NCBI GenBank assembly: GCA_009781815.1
Contig: WQVB01000044.1
Span: 1 to 8,405, forward strand
Reading direction: 5' to 3'
Length of the DNA stretch: 8,405 bases
From: Defluviitaleaceae bacterium
GTDB lineage: Bacteria; Bacillota; Clostridia; Lachnospirales; WRAX01
This document shows positions 1-6,163 of this stretch, piece by piece (the stretch's first letter is position 1; every line of letters begins with the position of its first letter). Under the pieces are notes generated by a model. That model made no database searches. It saw nothing but the letters and a program-made list of their open reading frames with translations, and was not told the origin of the DNA. The position numbers were made by a program, and so were the translations under genes.

Positions 1-9
1 ATCTCACGC

Positions 10-107
10 CGTCATCCCGTGCTTGACACGGGATCTATGTATGATAGTGTATACCCAATTAAGCCTGCCCTTCTCCGATTAGATCCTGAGTCAAGCTCAG
101 GATGACG
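10..107. repeat. Palindromic repeat element A, copy 1
   Basis: This is a miniature element of about 98 bp with inverted ends at 10-36 and 81-107. Each end is itself a hairpin with an 8-bp stem and a 5-base loop. The left stem-loop is ATCCCGTG-CTTGA-CACGGGAT. The right one is ATCCTGAG-TCAAG-CTCAGGAT, which differs from the inverted left arm only by two compensatory base-pair changes. The centre (ATGT..GATAGTG..) is clearly related to copy 2 at 4858-4967. It carries no coding capacity. Similar GTCATCCC...GGGATGAC palindromes are known as dispersed repeats in many bacterial genomes. Mobility by a transposase acting in trans is an inference. Confidence 0.85.
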
Positions 108-151
108 CTAGGGGGTAAATTGGAATGACGACAAGGACGAGTTGGGGTGGC

Positions 152-176
152 TCCGCACACCTTGCGGGATTTTTTT
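152..176 (+). terminator. Short terminator-like hairpin with T-box-like motif, upstream of leuS
   Basis: The stem TCCGCA (152-157) pairs with TGCGGG (163-168), including one T-G pair, and is followed by a run of seven T at 170-176. The preceding bases GGGGTGGCTCCGC (144-156) resemble the T-box antiterminator core GGGTGGNACCGCG that often precedes leuS in Firmicutes. No Stem I or specifier loop can be recognised upstream, where repeat A sits instead, and the 3' CCC half of an antiterminator is absent. It may simply end an upstream transcript. Confidence 0.5.
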
Positions 177-190
177 ATTTGTGGTATAAT
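162..190 (+). promoter_or_regulatory. Probable sigma-A promoter of leuS
   Basis: A perfect -10 box TATAAT lies at 185-190. Seventeen bases upstream is a weak -35 box TTGCGG (162-167, only TTG matching), which overlaps the terminator-like hairpin. Transcription would start near 197 and give a leader of about 30 nt. That is too short for a T-box, so regulation by uncharged tRNA would need an alternative upstream start. Confidence 0.55.
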
Positions 191-226
191 CTACCCAGTT
201 AACACTACACAAAGGAGCGATTGAGC

Positions 227-2608
227 ATGAGCCAACATTATAACTTTAAAGATATAGAGCAAAAATGGCGTAAATATTGGGGTGAGGTGGATATAAACCC
301 TAAAGACGACGCCAAGCCAAAAATGTATTGCCTCGATATGTTCCCTTACCCTTCTGGGCAGGGGTTGCATGTGGGGCATTGGCGTGGGTATGTTTTGAGT
401 GATGTTATCAGCCGACAAAAGCTTATGCAGGGGCATAGGGTTATACACCCCATGGGGTGGGATGCCTTTGGCCTGCCTGCAGAAAACTATGCTATTGAAA
501 ACGGCGTGCACCCTACGGACGGCTTAAAGACAAGCATTGCTAACTTTAAGCGACAGCTAAAAGATATAGGGGCTATGTATGATTGGGACTTAGAGCTTAA
601 CACTACCGACCCAGCCTTTTATAAATGGACACAGTGGATATTTGTAAAGATGTTTGAGCGTGGGCTTGCTTATGAGAAGGAGATGCCTCTAAACTGGTGC
701 CCAAGCTGCAAAGTGGTGCTGGCTAACGAAGAGGCTGAAGGGGGCGTGTGCGAGCGTTGCAAGCAGCCCACAACCAAGAAAAACCTTCGCCAATGGATGC
801 TAAAAATAACCGAATATGCCGAGAGGCTACTTGTAGACCTAGACGACCTTGCCTGGCCTGAAAAGGTTAAAAAAATGCAGGCAGAGTGGATTGGAAAATC
901 CCACGGGGCAAAAATTGACTTTGCTATAGATGGTAGGGATGAGAAAATTACGGTGTTTACAACCCGCCCAGATACCATTTGCGGTGCAACTTTCATTGTG
1001 CTTGCACCTGAACACGAGCTTGTACAAGCTTTAACAACTGATGAAAATCGGGAAGCTGTAGAAAGATATGTTAAAGAAGCCACAACAATTTCAAATATAG
1101 ATAGGATGGCTGCCAAAGAGAAAACGGGCGTGTTTACGGGGGCTTTCGCTGTCAACCCTGCTGACGGCTGCCATCTGCAAGTTTGGGTGGCAGACTATGT
1201 GCTGGCGGATTATGGCACGGGGGCGATTATGTGTGTGCCTGCCCATGATGAACGAGATCTCGAATTTGCCGAAAAGTTTGGCTTGCCTGTGGTTGAAGTA
1301 ATATCTTCAGAAGGTATTTTGATTAATTCGGACCAGTATAACGGCTTAACCTGCGATGAAGCCAAGGAGGCTATTGGGGCAGATTTAGAAAAAGCTGGTG
1401 TGGGTGAGAAGACAACTAATTATCGTTTGAGAGATTGGGTGTTTTCTCGCCAGCGTTATTGGGGCGAGCCTATACCCCTTATACATTGCCACAAATGCGG
1501 GGTGGTAGCTGTGCCTGAAGGCGACCTTCCAGTAGAGCTGCCCCATGTGGCGTCTTACAAACCAACAGACACAGGCGAAAGCCCCCTTGCGGCCATTGAG
1601 GAGTGGGTAAACGTGCCCTGCCCAAAATGCGGTGATGGAGCAAAAAGAGAGACCAACACAATGCCCCAATGGGCTGGCTCGTCTTGGTATTTTTTGCGTT
1701 ATTGTGATGTGGATAATACCCAAGGGCTGATTGGTGAAGCGGCTAAAAAGCTGCTGCCTGTAGACTATTATGTAGGTGGGGTAGAGCATGCTGTGCTGCA
1801 CCTGCTATATGCTCGTTTTTACACCAAGTTTTTGTATGATATAGGCGTGGTGGATTTTAGTGAGCCTTTTGTAAGGCTTTTTAACCAAGGGATGATAAAC
1901 CGAGCTAACCCTGCAACAGGTGTGGTGGAGAAGATGGCAAAGTCTAAGGGCAATGGCGTCTCCCCTGATGAGATATTAGAGAAGTATGGCAGCGATGCTT
2001 TGCGTATGTATATGCTCTTTATCGGCCCGCCTGAGCTAGATGCAGAGTGGAACGACAACGGCATTGAGGGCGTATATCGCTTTTTAACCAAGCTATGGAG
2101 GCTTGTGCATGACAATCTGCCAAAGCTTGTAGCTACAACCGATGACCATGAAAAGCTAAAGCATAAGATGATACGTGATATTTCAAGCCGAATGGATAAC
2201 TTGGCTTTAAACACCGCCGTTTCAGGCTTTATGGAATATACAAACAAAGCAACCCAACTGGCTAAAGATAAGGGCGTTGACAAAGCCACCCTTGAGGCTA
2301 TGGTAACCATGCTTGCCCCCTTTGCCCCCCATATAGCGGAAGAGTTGTGGCTGACGCTAGGCAATAGCGAAACTATCTTTAAGCAACCTTGGCCAACATT
2401 TGACCCATCCAAAGCAGTGGACGACACTATAACCATGGTTGTGCAAATAAACGGCAAGCTGCGGGGGGATATGCAGGTGGCTGTTGATATAGCTAAAGAC
2501 AACGCTATCGCCCTTGCGAAAGAAGTGGTGGCGGATAAGCTTGTAGGTGTAGAAATAGTGAAGGAAGTTTTTGTGCCTAAAAAGCTTGTTAATTTTGTTG
2601 TGAAATAG
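227..2608 (+). CDS. leuS: Leucyl-tRNA synthetase
   Basis: This cytosolic class I aminoacyl-tRNA synthetase charges tRNA-Leu with leucine using ATP. From the ATG at 227 it is 793 aa, slightly short for bacterial LeuS. The catalytic HIGH motif is HVGH (48-51). Four cysteines at 158, 161, 175 and 178 form a zinc-type knuckle. The CP1 editing domain spans about 222-410, with TTRPDT (245-250) and GTGAIMCVPAHDERD (330-344), the part that removes mischarged tRNA. WVFSRQRYWGEPIP (404-417) marks re-entry into the catalytic core. A second pair of CxxC motifs lies at 421-424 and 465-468. The KMSKS loop reads KMAKS (569-573). An alpha-helical anticodon-binding domain and C-terminal domain follow from about 640. 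I chose ATG 227 over TTG 221 because AAAGGAG (211-217) sits 9 nt from 227 but only 3 nt from 221. The next gene starts 18 nt downstream, so leuS heads a likely three-gene operon. Confidence 0.98.
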   Translation: MSQHYNFKDIEQKWRKYWGEVDINPKDDAKPKMYCLDMFPYPSGQGLHVGHWRGYVLSDVISRQKLMQGHRVIHPMGWDAFGLPAENYAIENGVHPTDGLKTSIANFKRQLKDIGAMYDWDLELNTTDPAFYKWTQWIFVKMFERGLAYEKEMPLNWCPSCKVVLANEEAEGGVCERCKQPTTKKNLRQWMLKITEYAERLLVDLDDLAWPEKVKKMQAEWIGKSHGAKIDFAIDGRDEKITVFTTRPDTICGATFIVLAPEHELVQALTTDENREAVERYVKEATTISNIDRMAAKEKTGVFTGAFAVNPADGCHLQVWVADYVLADYGTGAIMCVPAHDERDLEFAEKFGLPVVEVISSEGILINSDQYNGLTCDEAKEAIGADLEKAGVGEKTTNYRLRDWVFSRQRYWGEPIPLIHCHKCGVVAVPEGDLPVELPHVASYKPTDTGESPLAAIEEWVNVPCPKCGDGAKRETNTMPQWAGSSWYFLRYCDVDNTQGLIGEAAKKLLPVDYYVGGVEHAVLHLLYARFYTKFLYDIGVVDFSEPFVRLFNQGMINRANPATGVVEKMAKSKGNGVSPDEILEKYGSDALRMYMLFIGPPELDAEWNDNGIEGVYRFLTKLWRLVHDNLPKLVATTDDHEKLKHKMIRDISSRMDNLALNTAVSGFMEYTNKATQLAKDKGVDKATLEAMVTMLAPFAPHIAEELWLTLGNSETIFKQPWPTFDPSKAVDDTITMVVQINGKLRGDMQVAVDIAKDNAIALAKEVVADKLVGVEIVKEVFVPKKLVNFVVK

Positions 2609-2626
2609 CACGCAAGAGAGGGTAGC

Positions 2627-3502
2627 ATGAGCAGGAACGATAGAATTAAATTATACAAGAAAATACGTAGCGAATATTTTAATGATGCTTCCAGATTACC
2701 TAAAGATGAGATTGAAAAAGCTATGGAAGATGGCTATTTGCTAAAAGGGCATGAAGTTTTTGTCTCTCACAATCAAGTCTTAGAAGAGGCTAAAGAGAGA
2801 GTTGCGAAAATAGACAAAGCTGATATAGCAAATGCTTTTTTGTATAGCCTATCCACAAACTTATGCGAATATAGAAGCTCTTTGCTTAGCTATTATTATA
2901 TTAGAAGTATTGACCTTCATGAATTGGACGATATTTGGATAAATGATGGAAAAGAGTATCAAACTAGCTATTGTGATATTTGCAAATATAATAACAACAA
3001 AGCTAATAGCTTTGCCATTGGAGATCATGTTTTTAGTGATTTTAGATCTGCCAATCATGCTATGATAATGAAGTATTTGGATGGCTCAGTTTGTTGGTGG
3101 GCTTATTATTTGGATAATTGCATTATGGATATAACCCAGTTTTTGCAATTAGAAAAAGTTGAGCCCTCTGCGGAAGATAAACAAATATTTTTGGATGCGT
3201 TAAACCTAACAAAGCAGCTAGAACCAACCGCAAAAGCTGGAGCGTACGTTAAGTTGTTGCATCAATCAAAAATAATACCAAAAAGCACTAGAGGTCAGAT
3301 TGTATCTTTTGTAAGTACTTTAGGTAGCCTAAACATCTTACACAAACCTGGAGATTACGCCATTGTTAAAGGCAAAGATAAATACGACAAAACCTTTAGA
3401 GACCCTAAGGAGTATAAAAATGACTACCCTTTCCCGTTAACTCATTGGACAGCGGCAGATGGAGTGGACTGGGGAGAGGTCAAAGAAATATTTGATATAT
3501 AA
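2627..3502 (+). CDS. Uncharacterised 291-aa protein with CxxC motif, downstream of leuS
   Basis: I do not recognise this family. It is a soluble-looking protein with no signal peptide and no membrane segment. The N-terminal third is charged and helical. The middle is rich in Tyr, Asn and Ile and carries CDIC (116-119) plus isolated cysteines at 80, 156 and 165. The C-terminus ends in a distinctive LTHWTAADGVDWGEVKEIF (271-289) that looks conserved. The start at 2627 follows GAGAGGG (2616-2622) at good spacing. It lies 18 nt after leuS and 14 nt before the cysteine-rich gene, so the three are probably co-transcribed. Its codons are visibly more AT-rich than those of leuS (many ATA, TTA, AAT, TAT), which could mean recent acquisition or low expression. 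There is no sequence reason to link its function to tRNA charging. Confidence 0.85.
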   Translation: MSRNDRIKLYKKIRSEYFNDASRLPKDEIEKAMEDGYLLKGHEVFVSHNQVLEEAKERVAKIDKADIANAFLYSLSTNLCEYRSSLLSYYYIRSIDLHELDDIWINDGKEYQTSYCDICKYNNNKANSFAIGDHVFSDFRSANHAMIMKYLDGSVCWWAYYLDNCIMDITQFLQLEKVEPSAEDKQIFLDALNLTKQLEPTAKAGAYVKLLHQSKIIPKSTRGQIVSFVSTLGSLNILHKPGDYAIVKGKDKYDKTFRDPKEYKNDYPFPLTHWTAADGVDWGEVKEIFDI

Positions 3503-3516
3503 ACGGAGGGGAAGCA

Positions 3517-3699
3517 ATGGCTTGTGTAAAAGAAAATTGCCCATGCCCAAAAACTAGCTGCTCTCACCATGGTAAATGTTGCGAATGTGTGCCAAGGCAT
3601 AAGAGTATGGATGGCCTGCCATTTTGCTTGTTTGAGGACAATGATGGAGACAAGAGTTTAGAGAATTTTTATAAAAAGTTAAAAGAACGATTTAAATAA
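3517..3699 (+). CDS. Small cysteine-rich protein (DUF6485-like)
   Basis: This is a 60-aa cytosolic-type protein. Eight cysteines fall in the first 37 residues (3, 8, 10, 15, 21, 22, 24, 37) in a CPCPKTSC...HGKCCECVPRH...LPFCLF arrangement. That layout resembles the small cysteine-rich proteins annotated as DUF6485 in anaerobic bacteria; I recall the pattern from memory and could not search. The cysteines and His17, His18 and His28 suggest binding of a metal, perhaps zinc or an iron-sulfur cluster, but this is inference. The C-terminal 20 residues are a charged helix. A strong GGAGG (3505-3509) precedes the ATG at 3517. It is the last gene before the terminator, and its stop codon overlaps the base of that hairpin. 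Confidence 0.85.
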   Translation: MACVKENCPCPKTSCSHHGKCCECVPRHKSMDGLPFCLFEDNDGDKSLENFYKKLKERFK

Positions 3700-3738
3700 T
3701 AACACCGCCAATATCATGATGATATTGGCGGTGTTATT
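3698..3738 (+). terminator. Strong hairpin terminator of the leuS operon
   Basis: A perfect 18-bp inverted repeat (3698-3715 and 3721-3738) encloses a 5-base ATGAT loop. It begins inside the TAA stop codon of the preceding gene. The core is CACCGCCAATATC paired with GATATTGGCGGTG. The 3' side is T-rich (TTATTATTTAG) rather than a clean T tract, and the 5' flank is A-rich, so it could work in both directions. No converging gene lies on the other strand. Confidence 0.85.
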
Positions 3739-3828
3739 ATTTAGTGTAAATGTAATTATATGTGGATGAAATGTGTGCCTGGCATCATCAGGCTTGTCGT
3801 GGAAGCTAAACATTGCTTTTAGGTCTTA

Positions 3829-3899
3829 CCTTGTAGGGAATGGATCCTTGGCTGACTTGCAGCTTGCCTGCAACAAAAGCTTATCCATTCCCTACAAGG
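3829..3899. repeat. Palindromic repeat element B, copy 1 (short, diverged centre)
   Basis: Perfect 17-bp inverted ends (CCTTGTAGGGAATGGAT at 3829-3845 and its complement at 3883-3899) enclose a 37-bp centre. The ends match those of the fuller copy at 6164-6262. The inner half of each terminal hairpin is missing or replaced here. The rest of the 274-bp gap between the terminator and uppP holds a small GCCTG/CAGGC hairpin near 3777-3793 and a promoter, with no gene that I can support. Confidence 0.85.
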
Positions 3900-3931
3900 C
3901 TGTATGGGATCTTGAGCTATAATTTTGAAGG

Positions 3932-3960
3932 TAGACATATAGGCAAATATAGTATACAAT
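3932..3960 (+). promoter_or_regulatory. Probable sigma-A promoter of uppP
   Basis: The -35 box TAGACA (3932-3937) and -10 box TACAAT (3955-3960) each match consensus at five of six bases and are separated by the ideal 17 bp. The start would be near 3967, giving a leader of about 47 nt that ends in the TGAGGA ribosome binding site (3999-4004) of uppP. Confidence 0.65.
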
Positions 3961-4013
3961 GTTTTTATTGTTTGCATAAGGCACTTAAGATAAGAAAATG
4001 AGGAAAATTTGGT

Positions 4014-4790
4014 ATGAACATATTAGAAGCGATAATTTTAGGGATAATACAAGGTTTGTCGGAGTTTTTGCCTATTTCAAGCTCAGGGCATCTTTTGGTG
4101 TTTCATGAGGTTTTTGGCATTACTGCAAGTGATAATTTAACATTTATAATAGTGCTTAATATGGGCAGTTTAGTGCCTTTATTGTATGTTTTTCGCAAGG
4201 ATATATTAGAGCTTTTAAAAAGGCCTTTTCAAAAGTTGACATTATTGCTTGTTATAGCCACTATACCCCTTGTTGCGGTTACATTGCTTTTTGAGCAGCA
4301 TATCGAGGCGTTGTTTTTTACTGTGCAGTTTTTGCCTTTTGCCTTTCTCATCACGGGGGTGGCTTTGTTTGTTTCTGACAGGTTAAACAAAAACAAAAAA
4401 GAGATGAAAGACATCACGGTGGTGGATGCCGCCATTGTAGGCTTGGCACAGGCTGTGGCTGTTGTGCCTGGCATATCTCGCTCTGGCAGCACTATAACCG
4501 CCACCATGGCACGTGGCGTTAAACGAGAGCAGGCGGCGAAGTTTTCTTTTTTAATGTCTATCCCTGCGGCTATTGGGGCTATGGTTTTTCGTCTAACTCG
4601 CATAATAGGAGACCCGTTGCTGCTTGAGGGGCTGAATGTGCCTAACCTTATAGCGGGCTTTATAGCTGCGGCTGTTTCGGGCTATTTTGCTATTAACTTT
4701 ATGTTAAAGCTTGTAAAAACGGCTAAGTTAAAGTATTTTGCGGTGTATTATATTGTGGCTATTGTGTTGTTGATTATTGTGTTGTTTTAA
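4014..4790 (+). CDS. uppP: Undecaprenyl-diphosphate phosphatase (UppP/BacA)
   Basis: This integral membrane enzyme removes one phosphate from undecaprenyl diphosphate, regenerating the lipid carrier for peptidoglycan and other wall polymers; extra copies are known to raise bacitracin tolerance. It is 258 aa, close to the family norm, and almost wholly hydrophobic with about seven to eight membrane segments. Both family signatures are present. The first is GIIQGLSEFLPISSSGHL (10-27), with Gln13, Glu17 and His26 at the expected active-site positions. The second is PGISRSGST (152-160), with the catalytic Arg156. The QxxxE form of the first motif is common in Firmicutes. The ATG at 4014 follows TGAGGA (3999-4004). 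The gene appears monocistronic, with its own promoter upstream and repeat DNA plus a new promoter downstream. No clean terminator is visible after it; repeat A at 4858 is the only strong hairpin. Confidence 0.97.
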   Translation: MNILEAIILGIIQGLSEFLPISSSGHLLVFHEVFGITASDNLTFIIVLNMGSLVPLLYVFRKDILELLKRPFQKLTLLLVIATIPLVAVTLLFEQHIEALFFTVQFLPFAFLITGVALFVSDRLNKNKKEMKDITVVDAAIVGLAQAVAVVPGISRSGSTITATMARGVKREQAAKFSFLMSIPAAIGAMVFRLTRIIGDPLLLEGLNVPNLIAGFIAAAVSGYFAINFMLKLVKTAKLKYFAVYYIVAIVLLIIVLF

Positions 4791-4817
4791 GCCGCATCTC
4801 AATAATCAGTATCGTGA

Positions 4818-4838
4818 GTCCCGTGCTAAGTATAGGAC
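4818..4838. repeat. Possible decayed hairpin arm of element A
   Basis: GTCCCGTGCTAAGTATAGGAC resembles the element A hairpin arm over about two thirds of its bases, and its outer four bases still pair. It lies 20 bp before intact copy 2, which suggests an older relic at a site used repeatedly. Confidence 0.3.
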
Positions 4839-4857
4839 GTGCTAATCTAACTTACCC

Positions 4858-4967
4858 CCCTACCGTCATCCCGTGCTTGACACGGGATCTATGTGGGATA
4901 GTGGACACCTAACTGGGGTTGTCCTACTCCAATTAGATCCCGTGTCAAGCACGGGATGACGGTAGGG
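4858..4967. repeat. Palindromic repeat element A, copy 2 (intact)
   Basis: This is the best-preserved copy, with perfect 34-bp inverted ends (4858-4891 and 4934-4967) around a 42-bp centre. Each end contains the 8-bp hairpin ATCCCGTG/CACGGGAT with a CTTGA or TCAAG loop. The centre is about three-quarters identical by eye to that of copy 1. Because it is intact, this is probably the more recent insertion. It lies between uppP and the M-box promoter and may stop or weaken read-through from uppP. Confidence 0.9.
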
Positions 4968-4988
4968 AGGTTGCCTCTAACTCTAATT

Positions 4989-5014
4989 AATGGATAAATC
5001 CATTGTCTACAAGG
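4989..5014. repeat. Right half of element B
   Basis: AATGGATAAATCCATT (4989-5004) followed by GTCTACAAGG matches the right arm of the complete element B at 6234-6262, apart from its first bases and two substitutions. No left arm is present, so this is a solo end or remnant, 21 bp beyond element A copy 2. Confidence 0.75.
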
Positions 5015-5070
5015 GTAAATTAGATTGGTGTGAGCTAAGGATGATGATAATTTAATTTCTCAAAAAATTG

Positions 5071-5099
5071 TTGACAAATTAAAAACAATGGAGTATAAT
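5071..5099 (+). promoter_or_regulatory. Consensus sigma-A promoter of the M-box leader
   Basis: Perfect TTGACA (5071-5076) and perfect TATAAT (5094-5099) with the ideal 17-bp spacer. This is the strongest promoter in the window. Transcription should begin near 5106, about 57 nt before the M-box aptamer. A constitutively strong promoter leaves control to the riboswitch. Confidence 0.93.
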
Positions 5100-5123
5100 G
5101 TTGTAGTTAATAAAAATTTAATA

Positions 5124-5162
5124 TTAGGGTACATCCCTTCTTATAGAAGAAATATACCCTAA
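5124..5162 (+). other. Leader hairpin just upstream of the M-box aptamer
   Basis: TTAGGGTA (5124-5131) pairs perfectly with TACCCTAA (5155-5162). Inside it a second stem CTTCT/AGAAG (5137-5141 with 5145-5149) closes a TAT loop. It ends directly at the first base pair of the aptamer. It may protect the transcript 5' end or assist folding; its role is unknown. Confidence 0.55.
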
Positions 5163-5314
5163 CCATTTCGGTAGGTGAGGCTACTACAGGGATACGGGTT
5201 ACTGCCGCAAAATCGTGGAGACACGATGCGTTGGCTAACAGTCTATGTCGAATCCAAGGCATAGAATAGTGTAACTTCATTGCCCTGAAGAGCTGAAGCT
5301 TGGACGGTAGATGG
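5163..5314 (+). promoter_or_regulatory. M-box (ykoK) magnesium riboswitch aptamer
   Basis: The conserved blocks of the M-box family appear in order: GTAGGTGAGGCTACTAC (5171-5187), GGGATACG then ACTGCC (to about 5216), TTGGCTAACAG (5231-5241) and GAGCTGAAGCTT (5290-5301). The closing P1 helix is CCATTT (5163-5168) with AGATGG (5309-5314). Known M-box RNAs fold around several Mg2+ ions and shut off Mg2+ transport genes when the metal is plentiful. An intrinsic terminator follows, so control is probably by transcription attenuation. A hairpin ACTTTGC/GCAAAGT (5321-5327 with 5339-5345) lies between aptamer and terminator. A possible but weak antiterminator pairs 5303-5307 with 5369-5373. Confidence 0.92.
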
Positions 5315-5366
5315 AAATAAACTTTGCGTGTTTTGCGGGCAAAGTGGATTTTGTGGGACATTGCAC

Positions 5367-5410
5367 CCCTGTCGACGTTTGAGAACTATTGAATGACGGC
5401 AGGGTTTTTT
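5367..5410 (+). terminator. Riboswitch-controlled intrinsic terminator
   Basis: CCCTGTCG (5367-5374) pairs with CGGCAGGG (5397-5404), with one G-T pair, and is followed directly by six T (5405-5410). It lies 52 nt after the aptamer and 34 nt before the first downstream start codon. This is the standard place for the expression platform: high Mg2+ should favour it and stop transcription. Confidence 0.88.
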
Positions 5411-5443
5411 AATACCCAAAAAGCGGATTGAGAGGTGATATTT

Positions 5444-5542
5444 ATGGATAGTAGTTGTGATAGTAGGATGATTTCAAGCGATATGAATAGAGAGATGCTT
5501 TATGTCCATAAATATTGGGGGTTTAAAAAACCTGCCTTTTAA
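5444..5542 (+). CDS. 32-aa microprotein, first ORF behind the M-box
   Basis: Not a family I recognise. The ATG at 5444 follows AGAGGTGAT (5431-5439) at about 5 nt, a good ribosome binding site, and the frame runs 32 codons to TAA at 5540. The peptide starts MDSSCDSRMISSDMNREM and ends LYVHKYWGFKKPAF. The front is polar with one cysteine, and the tail is aromatic and basic. There is no membrane segment, so it is unlike typical hydrophobic regulatory microproteins of transporters. It is the first reading frame past the riboswitch terminator, so it would be made when Mg2+ is low. It could be a regulator of Mg2+ uptake, a leader peptide that tunes downstream expression, or a chance ORF. The ribosome binding site and the position argue against chance. 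Confidence 0.6.
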   Translation: MDSSCDSRMISSDMNREMLYVHKYWGFKKPAF

Positions 5543-5601
5543 TTTGAATGTCATAAAATCACTCTTTCTCCATCGTTTGGATGATAATGATGGTTATTTT
5601 A

Positions 5602-5694
5602 GTCATCCCATACTAGATGCGGGATCTTCTTATGCTGATTGCTTGCAGGCAAACGAGCAATGTTAGGGAGATCCCAAATCAAGTTTGGGATGAC
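5602..5694. repeat. Palindromic repeat element A, copy 3 (divergent)
   Basis: The ends GTCATCCC (5602-5609) and GGGATGAC (5687-5694) match copies 1 and 2, but the centre does not. The right arm is a perfect hairpin ATCCCAAA-TCAAG-TTTGGGAT (5671-5691), with the same loop and a different but fully paired inner stem. The left arm is imperfect (ATCCCATA-CTAGA-TGCGGGAT). It fills the 220-bp gap between the 32-aa ORF and the 93-aa gene and has no T tract, so it probably acts on mRNA stability, if at all, rather than as a terminator. Confidence 0.8.
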
Positions 5695-5762
5695 AGCGGG
5701 GAGCCATCGTTTGAATAATAAGCGGTGGTTTTTTATTGCCAAAAACGAAAGAGGGGATGGAT

Positions 5763-6044
5763 ATGACAAAATTACTTGATTTTTTTGTGAAGGACAATGT
5801 ACAAATGACAAAGAGAGGCTATATCATCAATTATAGGCGTGTTGTTAGGGCCATGCTGCATACTTTTGAGCTTGATGAGAGGTTTTACATTGGGTGTAGC
5901 TGCATGGAGTGCGGGCGACAGTCTTTCATACCAAGCTGGGAGATTGCTGATGCGTTGCAGGGTATGGAAGCTTTAAAATGCATTTGTGATGCGGGGGTTA
6001 TGTTGCCTACCCTTAAACACAAAGAAGCACAAATAACCGCTTAA
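5763..6044 (+). CDS. Uncharacterised 93-aa cysteine-containing protein
   Basis: Function unknown. I chose the ATG at 5763 because GAGGGG (5751-5756) lies 6 nt upstream; the frame stays open back to TTG 5736 and ATG 5757, which are worse placed. The N-terminal part is helical (LLDFFVKDNVQMTKRGY, then a basic NYRRVVRAML). Two cysteine clusters follow, CSCMEC (45-50) and CIC (73-75), about 22 residues apart, a layout that could hold a metal ion. Between them lies an amphipathic stretch, SWEIADALQGMEA. There is no signal peptide or membrane segment. It lies between the M-box and mgtE on the same strand and is probably co-transcribed. A role in sensing metal or redox state is only a guess. Confidence 0.78.
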   Translation: MTKLLDFFVKDNVQMTKRGYIINYRRVVRAMLHTFELDERFYIGCSCMECGRQSFIPSWEIADALQGMEALKCICDAGVMLPTLKHKEAQITA

Positions 6045-6163
6045 AGGCGTTAAAATAGATATTTTGAAAAAAGGATGTGGTAAATAAGTGGAAAGTGATG
6101 GTATAGGCAGTTTGCTCGTTATCGGGTTTATAGCGAAACAAAATATACCTCATACTCAATTAA

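Noticed and set aside
10..107. Repeats A and B considered as a CRISPR array
   Set aside because: The copies are few, spread over kilobases and palindromic, with no regular spacers and no cas genes.
1819..2658. 279-codon minus-strand frame opposite leuS
   Set aside because: It is antisense to the conserved LeuS coding sequence, serine-rich and without domain likeness. It is a shadow frame.
3698..3738. The long perfect palindrome considered as an operator or another mobile repeat
   Set aside because: It occurs once, starts at a stop codon and has a tight loop. A transcription terminator explains it better.
5163..5314. Alternative identity as a yybP-ykoY manganese riboswitch or other metal-sensing RNA
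   Set aside because: The ordered GGTGAGGCT, ACTGCC, GCTAACAG and GCTGAAGCT blocks fit the M-box, and the yybP-ykoY GGGGAGTAG-type core is absent.
5107..5361. 84-codon frame on the minus strand across the M-box
   Set aside because: It lies exactly over the structured riboswitch RNA, has no family likeness, and is explained as an antisense shadow.
5599..5811. 70-codon minus-strand frame over element A copy 3
   Set aside because: Much of its sequence is the translated palindrome (repeated IPNLIWDL/IPHLVWDD-type strings), a usual artefact of these repeats.
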